Positions 33,875-45,491 of a stretch of DNA of 64,000 bases are shown in pieces. Positions within the stretch are counted from its first letter, which is position 1. Each line of letters opens with the position of its first letter. The DNA comes from Tenrec ecaudatus (lineage: Eukaryota > Chordata > Mammalia > Afrosoricida > Tenrecidae), in assembly GCF_050624435.1 (NCBI RefSeq), contig NW_027459195.1, positions 172,001 through 236,000 of the forward strand. Direction: 5' to 3'. The translations under genes were made by a program, and so were the position numbers. The notes under the pieces were generated by a model, which worked only from the letters and a program-made list of their open reading frames with translations, did no database searches and was not told where the DNA came from.

Positions 33875-36800
33875 AGAGAGATCGCCTTGGAGATTGGGTG
33901 GATGTTCCCACAGTAGCGTGGAGCCTCACAAGTGGTGGTCAGGCGTTTCCCCCAGTCACTTGTAGGACCTCAGGATTTAGGCTGGGGATGCCCCCACTTT
34001 TTATAGGGGAGAACAACCTGTGGCCTGGTGTGTGGGAGAGGACCAGCGTGAATTCCCCAGCTGCTTGCCACACCAATAAGTGGGGGGTGGGAGCTCCCTC
34101 AGTTGGGCCTTCAGGTTTGCCCTAGGCAGAGGGGAGTGGCCTGGAGACAGCTATTGTCTTGTGATGGGAAAGAGAGTGAAAGGAGAGGAAAAAGAGAGAA
34201 AGAGGAAGACACAGACTGGGGCAATAATGCCAACCAGACTGACAACCACTCACCCACACACAACTAAAATGCACAGAGTAAACAAAGGTGACAACAGTAA
34301 AAAAAAAAAAAAAGAAAAGAAAACAACTAAAAAGGAGAACCAAATCTGTGGAGGCTGTGGTAGGAAGTAGAGAAGAGCTAGATGGAGCGGAGAAAAGCAG
34401 AAAACCTGTAAGAAGAGTCCAATAAAAGGAAAAAGAGAGAAGAGAAAAGGAAGGAGGAGGAGAGAGTATTTTTTAAATGGTTAAAGAAATAACTGACCCT
34501 GTGTTATGCTGTGTGTAGCTCTGACTCGTCCTGTGTGCAGTACTGTCTTAGGGGTCAGGCTGCCCACTAGGAGGACAGGGTTGCCCTAGGCAGAGTGTAG
34601 GGCTCTGGAAACCAGCAGTGGTATGTGCAAGCAATGAGAGGGAGCAGAGAGAATCGTACAAGCTAAGAGAGAGGTGAAGAAAGCAAAGACAGAAAGAGGA
34701 AAGAAAGAAAAAGAGAATAAAGAGAAAGAAGGAAATAAATCCAACTGAGTTCACTAAGGTTGGCTGTGATGGTAAAGAGCAAGGAGAGAGAGAAGGAGGA
34801 AATAAAGTATAAAGTAGTAGCTGATCCCTGATTGCTTGGATGAGGGGCCAGAGGGGTTTAGACACTGCTCCAACATGGCAGGTCAGTGTGCCCTTTTAAT
34901 GCCGGGACCCAGTGGTGCTGGGCAGAATTGCCCTAGTTGACGAGATCACCTTAGAGGCATGACGGAGGTTTCTTCAACGGTGCAGCGCACTGTAGGTGTT
35001 TGTCCCAGGTGCCTTGTGTGGTGTACAGCACTCCCACACAGGGCAGGCTGGAGTGCCTCCTGCTATTTGGGTTGATTTGCCCTAAGCGGAGGGAAGTGAC
35101 CTGGAAGCCTTTAGTGGCATATGAGAGGAGAGAGTGGGAGAGAAGAGGAAAAAGAGGGGAAAAGGGGAAAAAAGAGGGATAAAGAAGAAAGCGAGTAAAT
35201 AAAAGCCCAACACCAACCTGAGCACGTTGAAACTGAGTGCGGTGGAAAAGTTAGAAGGGCTAGTGAATAAAGTGAGAATAAGTAGAGCAGTGGGTAAGGA
35301 GGTAATGATACTTGATCACCTGTCCTTGAGGCCAGAGGAATTCCAACTCTTCCTCAAGGTCACGGGGTCATGGACTTGTAAGGTCTCTCTCTCTGGCCTA
35401 AATTCCAACCCCAGTCCTTGGCTCCCCGCGAGAAAAATTTCATGCGGAAGCCAGGCTCGTGATCCAAGTGAATTTAATGAGAGTTAAAAGAAGCTTCAGG
35501 TTTTACAAGGCACCCATAGGATTCCTTTGACCATGGGGCCTGGCAGAGACTGCCTCAGGTCATGCAAGGATCTCTCTCCTCCCAGGAAGACGACCAGACC
35601 ACCCCTCTCCCTTCTGGTTCCTGCCTTTTCAAGGGTTCCCGGGGAGGCTGGTGAAGGACCCCAGGTCAATCCCATTGGCTGAACTGCAATCATCTGGCCC
35701 AGGTGGGCTGCTCCAGGTGCAACATCCATCGGAGCCCACGGGCAGGAAAATCCAGCTTTCCTATGCTGGCTCTCCTGGGCATGCGTTAATGGACTTTCCC
35801 ATCCCTGATGTAGGGTTCCACAGATGCTGTGTGAGATTACTTCAAAAGCAAGATCGCGCCCGTGGCCAGGGGTCACTTGGGTGCTGGAGTACCTGCCTTG
35901 TGCTGCATGTAGCACTGCAGCAGGGGCTGGGAGGGGGCACTGGGGGGCTCCCTCAGCCCCGTCTAGGGCTCCAAGACCGGCAGGGCCTCCCCAGCTATGT
36001 GTAGAATCACTGAGAGGGAAGCTTGTTGTCCTATCTAGACTGCTGATGCTTCCTAGATCAGAGGATTTTCTTTTTTATCCCTCTGGCCAGCTAGAATGAA
36101 ATTGTCTCCCACAGTCTCTGGGCTACAGCTCAGTGCTGTTTAAGGCTGACACTGCTACAGCGGGTCTTTGTTATGGTAAAAGCTGCCAGGCCCTGTGGCT
36201 GAGTTCTGGCATTCCTTAGCTAGGTTGCTTCTTATGCTGATTTATGTTAAGGACCTCCCCTATGTGGTGCTTGGAACTGAGCAACCAGACTTGGGTTTGA
36301 GTTTTAAACCAATCATTTATGTTTCACCCTTAAAAAAAATTCTACTTGTGATGTGCTCAGATTTGGTGGCTGTCAAGCTGACCCCCAGAGGGGGAGATGC
36401 AGCTTATCAGGGGGGTTGTTTGCTAGTCGGCCAATTGGAACTAAATTTGCTCCCTGGACTCCCGACTTTCTGCCTTTTTCTCCCACACCATGATCTTCCT
36501 AAGGTAATAATATATTTTTTCTTCTACTCTAAATTATGGCTACCCACCACCAACCCCTGACCGTGAGCTCAAGGCATCCAACCGCATGGAGAGCTCAGTG
36601 TGGGGTTCCCCTCGTGTCTGAGATTCTGCCCCCTCTCAGGGCGTCCACCTGCAGGGATCCCTGCTCCAGGCAAGGGCATATCTGGCACCTGCCACTTCGT
36701 CAAAATTATAGTGCTTTAAAGCATTCTTAGTTTGCTTTGTGAGTGGAAATCCCACAAAAGAAGGGGTTCAGGAGAAACCCTGTTACCCTAGTTCTAATTT

Positions 36801-36944
36801 CAGAACTCCACCTCCCCGTTTCCTTCACCTAATTTCCTATTTTTCTGGTCTGGCAGCAGGAGCTCCAGATAGATGGGTCCTATCTGGTCGCCATTTTCTC
36901 TGAATCCCTCCATCTATTTTTTTTACACTCTTAAAAAGTACAAA
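33875..36944 (-). repeat. Probable LINE-1 5' UTR with three tandem units, LTR inserted
   Basis: The right end (36,804-36,944) read on the minus strand starts near a run containing gaaaatggcgaccagatagg, with the aaaatggcg YY1-type site usual at L1 5' ends. To its left lie three imperfect tandem units, marked by ttgccctaggcagag-like boxes at 34,116, 34,580 and 35,076, each with a GA-rich body. Tandem promoter monomers are known from mouse L1. An LTR interrupts it at 35,400-35,815. No ORF1 was found, so the assignment is inference. Confidence 0.5.
35400..35815 (-). mobile_element. Solo LTR, same family as 3,599 and 6,957
   Basis: Minus-strand LTR with ccttggctccccgcgagaaa, gatccaagtgaatttaatg, ttcctgccttttcaaggg and attggctgaactgcaatc in the family order. 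Ends are worn, and both borders are estimates. Confidence 0.7.
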
Positions 36945-38072
36945 ACATTTACTCTACAAGCGCAAACAGATTTTCAAAAGCAGGGAAAAACCTGAACGTT
37001 CAGTACATGGTTCAATCGTCTTTTCATCTCTGTGCCCTAACTATGCTGAGCTCCATGGAACTGCATGGAGGGGAGCTATTCTGGCGTCATCGAGCCAAGT
37101 GAGTGTTTTGAATTACCTCAAGTGAATATTTGACTGGAAAGCATAGGGTGTAAAAAAACCCTGAAATCAGATGGTGCACATCCGTCACAAAGAACAGGGC
37201 CTTGTACTTAAACCTTTTTTTCTGAAAATAAGCAGCCATCTAAGTGAGATATCAACTAAGTCCGCCCAGAACAAGCAGCACAGCCAGTGTGATGCCAGGG
37301 TGATAAATAATAGAATCTCAATCTGCAGGTATGAACAAGAATCAGAGCTTAAGTTCGGAACACCCAGTTTGCAAAAGGACTCAAATGCACATGCGGGGTG
37401 AATTCCCTCTGACCACAGTCCATGGACATGAACAGATACAGTTAAGTTCAAATGTAACACCTGATCATTTGATCTCTTCAGACTAATTTTAATTTGGTTC
37501 CAGTTTTTAGTATTTTTCACTTTCTGTTCGATTGAGGTTTTTCTCTCTTTTATCATTGTTAGTTTTTCTTTTCTACTTGTTTCTTGATTTTGTTTTGTAT
37601 TTTTTTTAATACATATGAAATCCAGGAGAGGAAAATCCAGAGAGACACTAACAGAATTAACAATCACCTAGGGACAGGCAGGGAAGATTTGGGGGAGTGA
37701 GGGGGGGGCTAACAAAAATGAATATAAAAGAAGGAAATGATGTAAACCTGATTGTGGTGAGGATTACAAAAATCTTAATATGACTGAAGTATTGAATGAT
37801 ATATGTGAATTATATGAGAATTAAAATAAAACAAAAGCTGAGGTCAGAGATAGGGCAGCAATTTAGCCCTGAATCTCTTGGTGAAGATTGAATGTCATTT
37901 TGTGCCAAGAGCCCATTTTTCCACTCATGAAGTTTGGGGAACCGGCCATGCTCCTTCATCACTTTTCTTACCTCAATAAATGGGTACAGTTCACTCTTCT
38001 CCCTTTTCTTCTCTGTCACATACTTTGCAGCAGTCAGGGGAACAGAACTTACAGTCCTGAAAGGGATCCATG
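36945..38072. other. No recognised gene
   Basis: A 160-codon minus-strand frame (37,185-37,667) has no family resemblance. The end of the interval (37,680-37,840) has the look of a retroposon 3' end but was not named. Confidence 0.4.
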
Positions 38073-38640
38073 AGTGTTAGTCCAGGTAGACTAGAGAAAC
38101 AAATCCACACTCAGATGTGTATAGGAAAGACCTTTATATACAAGAACAGTTGTATATTGAGAAAGCATTCCAGCCCAACCAAGATCAAGTCCATAAGTCC
38201 AATATTAGCCCATGTCTGATATCAATCTATAATGTTCTCTTCAGACTCATGAAACACCTTCAATGACCCCAAATGCAGGAAGATCACAGGTCAGTAGTTG
38301 CAAAGTCTTCTGCATCCAGTGGTGGTAGAAGCATCTCAGCTTTGGCAGGGTCTCCATGTGGCTCCTCCAGTTCCCAGGGCATGGGTTCTATCAGTGTGGT
38401 GCCATGTGTCTTGTTAGTAGGACATCTCTCAGGGAATGAGCAGAAAGATAGTCTCCTGCCTCCAAGGAGGAAATACCAGATTTCCCAGAACCCTGACGGG
38501 AAGGCCAGGCCCACAAAGAGGCCTCATTGGCCATAACCCAATAGAGAGACTAGAGTCTACCCCTTCACTCTTAATCCTCTCAAGTCCCAAATTGACACCA
38601 GATTGTATAACTACAACAGACCACCCCTTGTCCATTTGAC
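38073..38640. repeat. Dispersed repeat R1, longest copy
   Basis: Begins tgttagtccaggtagacta and continues agaaacaaatccacactcag, caagtccataagtccaatat, gatcacaggtcagtag, cctcattggccataaccc and aaattgacaccagattg. Other copies are at 10,759 and 47,329. A frequent repeat in afrotherian genomes by general impression. Its class was not determined. Confidence 0.6.
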
Positions 38641-39812
38641 ATTTTCACAAAATTCTTTAGCCGTATATAATTTCAAAACAATAATAGAATCATATCAGTA
38701 TCTAACAGTATAATATGAAAATGCATACATTTCACTCCGTGCCACCCTCCTTTAAACATAATATTCTGTAAGTGATGAAACAAAAATATCCTATGCTTAA
38801 CAATTGCAGGTAAGGTACACCCACATATTAATCCTATAATTCTATGAATATATTCCAGTATCTATGAAATCTTGTAAGCTAGCCACTTCACGCCTTTATC
38901 TGGCCCATTTTGGCTATTCAGTTTCTCTACTGCCTACTTCCATCAACCCAGTGCTCTGAGGAGACAATCATATTCTTCAATATAAAGAGTCTTCATGCCA
39001 GTTGGAACCTTGTGAAGTCCACATCCACAAGAAAGTCAAAGCAGGACAGTTCGTCTATACAGTCTGCAGCAGTATATACCAGTGCACAGGCTCAACATTC
39101 TTCTCTTCATCTGGTCGGGTTCGGGTCAAGTCAATGTGGGCTCCCTCTCTTGGCCTCACCTCAGTGTCCATTGGTCGCATTGCCTTTAGGCCTTGGCCCC
39201 ATCACCAATTCTCCACAACTCTAGTCCCCTCAGAGTAGGTCATGGACTTCAAACGAGTCAACCTGCTCTCATCTTCTTCTCTACTGCCTGTAAACCAGGT
39301 CCACGAGTGTCAGTGGTCAGAATGAACCCGCTGCTCTATTGCTGCTATTCTGCCACTTTCACTCAACAAGCAGATCCAGGTGGTCACCTAGCAATCATTT
39401 CAGGCTTCTACAGGCTCCCTTGAATGTTCAGTACTAGAAAGGAGTTTCTTCAGGCTTTGAGATTTTTTTCCAGTTTCTGACAAAAACCACTATTCAAAAT
39501 TCAAATATTACAAAAGTTCCCTTTTAATGCACATGAAGCTCTTCCTCACAGTGGGAGCAGTGCACAGAAACGGACCTTGATGCTGGGCTGCTCTGTGCGT
39601 GCTTTGGTCAGTTGGGAGCTGCTGATTCACAGATTCACTTCACGTGGATGAAGATGCTTGTTTGCTTCCCCGTGAGTTTATCGCGCTTCAACAGAGAAGA
39701 ACCCTGTTCTTGGGTTTTGCCTCTGCCTTGCTCCTAGCACCGCTGGAATAGAAAGATTACAAATGATTTTTTTGTTGTTGTTTTAAAAAACAGAAAAGAA
39801 ATGCCGTGTACC
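38641..39812. other. No recognised gene
   Basis: Non-coding. Could be internal sequence of a larger element to which R1 belongs, but no coding motif supports it. Confidence 0.4.
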
Positions 39813-40229
39813 TGTTAGGTAAGTAGAGGCAGAACTGAGGGTGGTCGCTGTGCATGCCAAACCTCCTCCCCATCACAGACAGTTGAAAGCTGCTTCAGGC
39901 TGGAAAGATGCACACATTTAGGTCCTTGTGACAGGAAGCAGGTCAACCTGGGCGGGCCCCCATCTAGACCAGGTGGGCTTAATTCAGTCAATGGGGTCAA
40001 ACAGTACCGTCAGCCATGCCTACCAACAGGGTATGGGTGGGGGCCTCCCACCAGCTGTCATGCAACCCAGCGCGTGTGGGCTGTCCAGTCCGCCCCCACC
40101 CCCCACGAGCATATTTGCCTCTTCTATCCTTTATAAAGTCACTTGGATCACAAACTAGGTTTCTGCGTCAATTGGTTCTTGTGTGAAGCCAAGGACAGAG
40201 GTACATTTCTCCCAGAGAGAGCCCTCACA
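39813..40229 (+). mobile_element. Solo LTR on the plus strand, same family as 3,599
   Basis: Starts tgttaggtaagtag and ends gccctcaca, with a TATA-like cctttataaagtc at about 40,129 and the R/U5 order gatcacaaactaggttt, aagccaaggacagagg, tacatttctcccagag. Flanking tetramers tacc and taac match at three of four bases. Its promoter would point toward the SPATA31-like gene 0.85 kb downstream. No evidence of use. Confidence 0.78.
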
Positions 40230-41073
40230 TAACCAAATCAGATTATAGCCTTCAGTGTTAGGGTTCCAACGAATTTTGGGGGAATATCTCAAGTGGTAGT
40301 GGTAAGGACACAACTCAATCCATATTATCTCTTTATTTTGCTCAGCCAGATGCTTGCCCTTTGAGCCTGAATTGTTGCAAGGCTTATTACCCCATCAAGT
40401 GTTCCCAGAGCAAGCCCTAAATGGGCAGTAGTCACACACAAGGAAGATTTGCAGGGGACACTGTTAAGAATGATTAATGCTTAAGTGTTCCTTGTCTCCC
40501 CAAATGTACCATCTGGCAGAAAATTTGTTAGATCTCTCTCCTGGGAGAGATATACCTCAGCTCTTGAATAACTCTCCTGGTCATAGAAGTCAAATTCCAA
40601 GCTTTTCATCCAACATTCATAAAGCTAAATAAATGTTACATAAACCTAAGTTCTCTATCTTGGATAAGACAAAGTAAAACCATGACTTGAGAAGGTTTTC
40701 ATTGAGGACAGAGACAACTTCAGATATTCTAAGCCTATGAAATTGGTCATGATTCAGGCAACTTGCCAAGGAAGCAGGTAATACCTAGGTGGGAGGTGGA
40801 ATGAATAAGAACTTGCACTAAGATTCCATTCCATCAGGTGCAGCTGGTGACTTTGGAGGCCCAGAGCAGGCAGTGGGAGAGAGAAGACCAGAGCAGGGGA
40901 GGGATGTGATGAGCTGGAGGGTAGAGGGAGGGATTATGTGTTGTCCTGCTGTCACCTCCCACCCCACTGTGACCCTTTAGTGATGTGGGCCCAGGTTTGT
41001 GATGCAAGTGGGTTTGAAGCCAGAGGGGACTCAGAGTGCTCAGTTGCCTGAGTGCAACCGCTGTATCCAGAAG
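40230..41073 (+). promoter_or_regulatory. Upstream region of the SPATA31-like gene
   Basis: Holds the presumed promoter and 5' UTR. No clear TATA box or CpG-rich block was seen. A short LTR U5-like fragment (gggagagatatacctcag) lies at about 40,545-40,565. Upstream in-frame ATGs at 40,999 and 41,002 could add 25 or 24 residues to the protein, but the family alignment favours 41,074. Confidence 0.4.
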
Positions 41074-41250
41074 ATGGAGGAGATTCTCTTTCTGCTGGAA
41101 CAGAAAAGTGCTTCCTGGCTGACCTACCAATACCCCACCTGGTTCACTGTTTTGACCTTGGGCATCCTGTATGGAGTGGGTTGCTTCTTCCTGGTCCTCC
41201 CCTTCCTTCCAAATACTCCACCTGTGCGACCACCCAGGAAAAGGATAAAG
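41074..41250 (+). CDS. SPATA31: SPATA31-like exon 1 (membrane anchor)
   Basis: Encodes 59 residues. MEEILFLLEQKSASW aligns with the family start, followed by one hydrophobic helix, TVLTLGILYGVGCFFLVLPF, and a basic tail. The donor site is aaag|gtaagaaa at 41,251, in phase 0. The helix probably anchors the protein in a membrane with the long exon 4 part on the other side. Confidence 0.85.
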
Positions 41251-44200
41251 GTAAGAAATTCTCAACCCAGCCATAGGAGAGATTGATTTTTCCTTGTTTT
41301 ATAAATTTTTCCTTTCGTAATTAATTTCCTGATAGGGGAAATCTCAAGAAAGAAGAGACCATCAGCCCTGGCTTTGGAATATTGATGAGGGCTGGTGCGT
41401 CCTTACTCACTGTTAGGACTTTGTTCACTGCATTGGTATCATTTTATCCTTGCCGGCTTATGTTGATTTTCATTATTTCTGTTGGCTTTCCCTGTTTGTG
41501 AAGCACAGGAGGCGTGGATGCATCATGATCATGGACACAAGGGTTGACAGAGTTGCAGGTGGAGAGATCTCATGGCAGAGGGAGGGATTGTGAGATCAGC
41601 AGTGTGGAGAACTTCCCCATCGGGAAGCTAGGGAGTGAAGGGGGATTGATTTCAAGACGAAAAAATGAAGGAGGCCAGAGGGGACAGAGAGCTTTAGACC
41701 TGACTGTGATTACACAACTCCTTTTGAAGGCAATTTAACCATGGAGGGGGGGGGGTGTTGTTCTAAAATGGATATGGTAATCATTGATTGTACCATTGCC
41801 CTTGATCTGATTGAACGACTGAACTATTGACTCGTATGATATGTAAATCATTTGCCAGTCAGATGAGCATTCAAAAATATTTCTCTTTGAAGATCTCAGA
41901 CCTCCCATCTCTAGTTGTTATAGAGGGCAATAGGTAAAAATCCCCAATATAGTGACGCAGTGGCTAAGGACTAGATGACTAGACATTTCAAAGGGCAGCT
42001 CTCATCACTGGGTCCTCAGTCTCTTTCCTTGAGCTCCAGTCTCTGGGCCAAGGCTCCTTTTCTGTCTGGGCTAATTGAGAAAGCATGGCTGACCCCGGGG
42101 AGGAAGTGGTCAAGGGCTGGCCCAGAGCTTCAGCCTCCATAATCAAAATCTTGCCCACCAGAACACTGAGTGCTGAGAGTGTGTGCTCTCCGTGAGCAGA
42201 GGAAGGCTGACGGAAGAAATGCACTCTAGGTCTCACACAGAAGCTGGTTTCTGGGCTTTAGTCATTCCATGGAGATTGTCATTCTTCTAATCACCAGTAA
42301 ATGCCTGCAGTTTGTCACAAAGAACAGATGCAGGATTGGATTCCAGCCTGACTTCCTCTCTTGTGCCCCAGCCTCAGGTGGAGACAAGGAGAAGCAGCAG
42401 GTCAAGGGACAAAGGTGATGCTCTGAAAGGTAAGGTTCTGCCCATTCAACCAAGCTCTGTAAGCTCTCCTGTCCCCTCCTCTGCAGGATGCCAGTGGCAA
42501 CAGCCCGTCTCTCTCAGGTAATAATCCTGAACAAAAGGATACTGTGGATGGAAACAGAACCCAGATATTTCCCAGATGTACAGGAGGGGCCTAGGATGGG
42601 ATGAAGGCTGGCCAAGGTAGGACCCAGTAGGGGGCAGTGGGGGTGTCAGGAGCAGATTCTGGTGGATTTGGAGGTGGAACATTGAGGGGTAACTGCGATA
42701 AGCTGTGTAACTTTGCCAAGGTTCAGATTGCTCACTGAGACCCCACAGACAATATTGGAAACCGATGCTCCTTGAAATGCCAAAGCACCTCCTGCCCGTG
42801 GGAGTAAGCTATCATTTGACCTTGAGCTCTGGAGAGTCCAACGTCCTAAGTGCACAGCCCGTGTGACATTCCTTTCGGTCCTCTGGGAGGGCTGCACCAT
42901 AACGGTTCTCTTGATTTCCAGTTTTCCGAAGCTTCCTGCAAGAACTATATGGCGCTCAGAACCTGCGTTTGCGTCTTAGGCAGAAGTAAGTAACCTTCCT
43001 GCTTCACCGCGGGGTGCATCTTCCAACCAGGGTGCCTGTGTGGCCTCGGGCTACAGAGCAGCTGGGATGCGCTGGTTTGGGGGACACTTTCAGGGATGGG
43101 CAGAGAATGACAGGAGTCCCGGGCAGTGGGGTGGGGCAGGAAGAGCAGGCCATCAAGGCTTGGGGAGGGGCTGAGCTTGCACCGACCCTTGCTAGCCTGC
43201 TAGGTCTCTTGCCCCTTCAGTCCTGGCTGTAATCTGGTCCTTCTGTCTCCTGCAGCCACTTGGGAAACCCACTTGACACTGGCAGCTTTGGTCAACAGAA
43301 AGCTCAAGCCCTCTCTGGTAGCTGGCGAAATAGAGGTACGGCTGAAGTCCACGTCGGTACGCGCGCCCCACACGGTTCTGCGGCTCATCCATTCCGGACA
43401 CCTAGGTCTCAGAACTCCACCCTTCCACGGGCCCAGATGTGCATCTCAACTTCTCAAGTCTTACCCTCCTTGAGTCAATCACCAAACTGCGCACATTCCC
43501 ATGAACCTGACAGTCTTTCACCCACACCACTGGCTCTTTCCTCACCCAGTGCCAAACCCCCGGATTCAAAGGCCTACCTGCAGCCTCCAAGCACTCTCTG
43601 GGACTCACCAGCCCCGCACCCCACAGGGACTCATTCTCAGAATGACTTGTTGGCAAGGCCCAGGCAGAGCCCATCTCCACACAACCGCTGCTCCACACCT
43701 GCCATGGCAGCCATCACAAGTCAGGATCCCAAAGGCCTCCCTACGGCCTCCCCACCCCAGTGTTGGGCAGCTGCCAAGAACTTACAGCTTCCCTCCTTGG
43801 AATACTTTGGGTCTCTGAAAGAGCACTCTACCTGGCACCCCCAAGAAGACACCTTTCGGGAAGGACCCACAAAGAGGCAGGGGGAAGTAGGGAGGCCCAC
43901 CTTGCTCAACCCCAATGTCCACAAGCTGCTGGAAATAGAAATCACAAAGGCAGAGAAATGGAATATTTGGGAAGAAAAAGGAAAGGGTGTATCAGAATAC
44001 CATCTGCAGGCCTTAAATATGTTGAAGGCACTCGATGGGGAGCAGATCACTGCACCTCCCCAGCCCTTCTGGAATGCCAGCATCAAAGCAGAGCAGATAC
44101 CCAGCGCTCAGAAGCATTTTCCACAAAAATTCAGTGAGTTTTTCTGGGGTCTACCTTTTCTGCACAGCGAGTCTCTGGCAGCTGCTCTCAGGGTCTCTGG

Positions 44201-45491
44201 ATCTACCCTAGAGTTTCCCACTGTCTTATTTAATGAAATTCCTAATGCCTTACCAGCTCAAATGCAAGCTAAAGAGTACCCACTCTTGTTGCAACGTCAC
44301 TCCTTGCCCTACACTGAAGGCCGATTCCAACTTTTACTTCCAACTGCATGCCAAGCCCAGGCCCCACCGCCGGCTACAGTCCTGACTCCGCCCGGTCCAC
44401 AGCCCCGTGGCCCACTCGCAGTACCTTTTCCTCCTCCTCACAAGAGTCCCTGTGATGAATCCTGTCTTACCGTCCACACTAAGTCCCAATCACGCATTCC
44501 AAATTCACTTCAACAGCTGGAAAGCCATTTTTTAAAGAAACAACAGGAAAGTGAGAGTTCTTTACCCTTTATGATACCACCACCCCAGGAAGCTTTTTGT
44601 CTTCGCAAACCCACTCATCCCCAGGACAATCAGAAGGTCCAGACCCCAAAGACAGACCCCAAGCTTCCTGGCTGCTTGAAGCAATCGGAGCTCCACCGCC
44701 AAGAGAACTTCCCTCAATTGCAGGGGCCCCTCGGCAATGGGACTCTTGAGTCTCTGACACTAAAGCAGCCTCAGGAAAAATGGCCAGGGACTTGTCTGGA
44801 TATGAAGCAGCCCGAATGCTCCTGCTCAACACCTGGAGACAAGCAGGGGAAGAATGTAATGAAGACGGTGTCCCCAGGAAGATGCACACACCCTGGACCG
44901 TCGCCTGCGTGCTGCAGAGCCGGTGTCCAGCTGAGGAACAACTCGGTCAATGGACAAGGGAATTACTTGAGGAAAATATCCAAATGTAATCTATCTCTCT
45001 GTGGATCAGGAAACTACTGCCCAAAAGGAACTCCGGGAGCCGACTCAAAGGAGTTAAGTGATTTGAGGATACACAAGGGGATTAACGCAGGAACTTACAC
45101 CCTAAGGGGTCCAAATAAAATCCTACTGGAAAACACCCTGAATGTCCACATGTGCAGGAAGGTGGAGCAGATTAGAAAGGATCAGATCCCTGGCATTGTT
45201 TGCCGTTCATGTCTTGCGACCACGCACGCTTTGTCTATTTCCCTGACCCACCCACATGTTGTCAATGTGGCCTCCTGGGGAGAGCTGGAAGATCTGAACA
45301 CAACGCAGAGCCTTTCCTTTCTCAGCCCGGGCACTCAACAGGTGCTGGACTCGCATATCGTAAGGCTCCAAATGAGGCAGAGGTGGTGCATGCCCCTCAA
45401 AGTCCTTGAGCCCACAAACCTCTGTAGGACAAGAAAAGACAACGCAATGTCCTTTCCAAAGTCCACCTGCTTAGCCACCCCTAAGTATTGA
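41074..45491 (+). CDS. SPATA31: SPATA31-family protein, spliced, 842 codons, C-terminally truncated
   Basis: Exons 41074-41250, 42378-42429, 42922-42985 and 43256-45491 join with matching phases (0, 1, 2) and canonical GT/AG borders, giving one open frame. The product resembles primate SPATA31 proteins, a testis-expressed family linked to spermatogenesis. It has an N-terminal membrane segment (residues ~22-44), a basic stretch (RPPRKRIK and RRSSRSR), then a long Pro/Ser/Gln-rich region. Family blocks include NIWEEK near residue 334, EFFWGLPFLHSESL near 390, FNEI near 424, and SHIVRLQMRQRWCMPLKVLEP near 795. The start at 41,074 aligns with the family MEN start and has A at -3 and G at +4. Human members are near 1,350 residues, and this frame stops early at TGA 45,489. 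The paralogue is not resolved. Confidence 0.85.
41251..42377 (+). other. Intron 1 of the SPATA31-like gene
   Basis: Runs from gtaagaaatt to cagcctcag. Contains a probable dispersed repeat at about 41,690-41,860 (gtaatcattgattgtaccattgcccttg, in part), not named, and a G run at 41,745-41,754. No additional exon was recognised. Confidence 0.7.
42378..42429 (+). CDS. SPATA31: SPATA31-like exon 2 (basic stretch)
   Basis: 52 bases between ttgtgccccagcctcag and gtaaggttc. Encodes VETRRSSRSRDKGDALK plus one base. It corresponds in size, position and basic character to the short arginine-rich second exon of SPATA31 genes. Confidence 0.75.
42922..42985 (+). CDS. SPATA31: SPATA31-like exon 3
   Basis: 64 bases between the acceptor ttgatttccag and the donor gtaagtaacc. 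Together with the split codons it encodes VFRSFLQELYGAQNLRLRLR and Q, a likely amphipathic helix matching the third family exon. The phases on both sides keep the frame open. Confidence 0.75.
43256..45491 (+). CDS. SPATA31: SPATA31-like exon 4, intact part
   Basis: A 2.2-kb uninterrupted coding exon after acceptor ctgtctcctgcag. It opens with HLGNPLDTGSFGQQ, matching the family exon 4 start, and carries all the central blocks named for the whole gene. Long single-exon coding of this size is a hallmark of SPATA31. An open frame of 744 codons in a repeat-rich, drifting region argues that this part stayed under selection until recently. It ends at an in-frame TGA inside a region where relatives keep coding. 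Confidence 0.87.

Noticed and set aside
33875..36944. Reading 32,262-36,944 as a single twin-primed L1
   Set aside because: The sense part has no poly-A end and the inverted part looks like a 5' UTR, which is not adjacent to the 3' UTR in the source. No shared target duplication was seen.
43402..44086. Minus-strand open frames opposite the SPATA31-like exon
   Set aside because: They are shadows of a long, proline-rich coding exon on the plus strand, with no family resemblance of their own.
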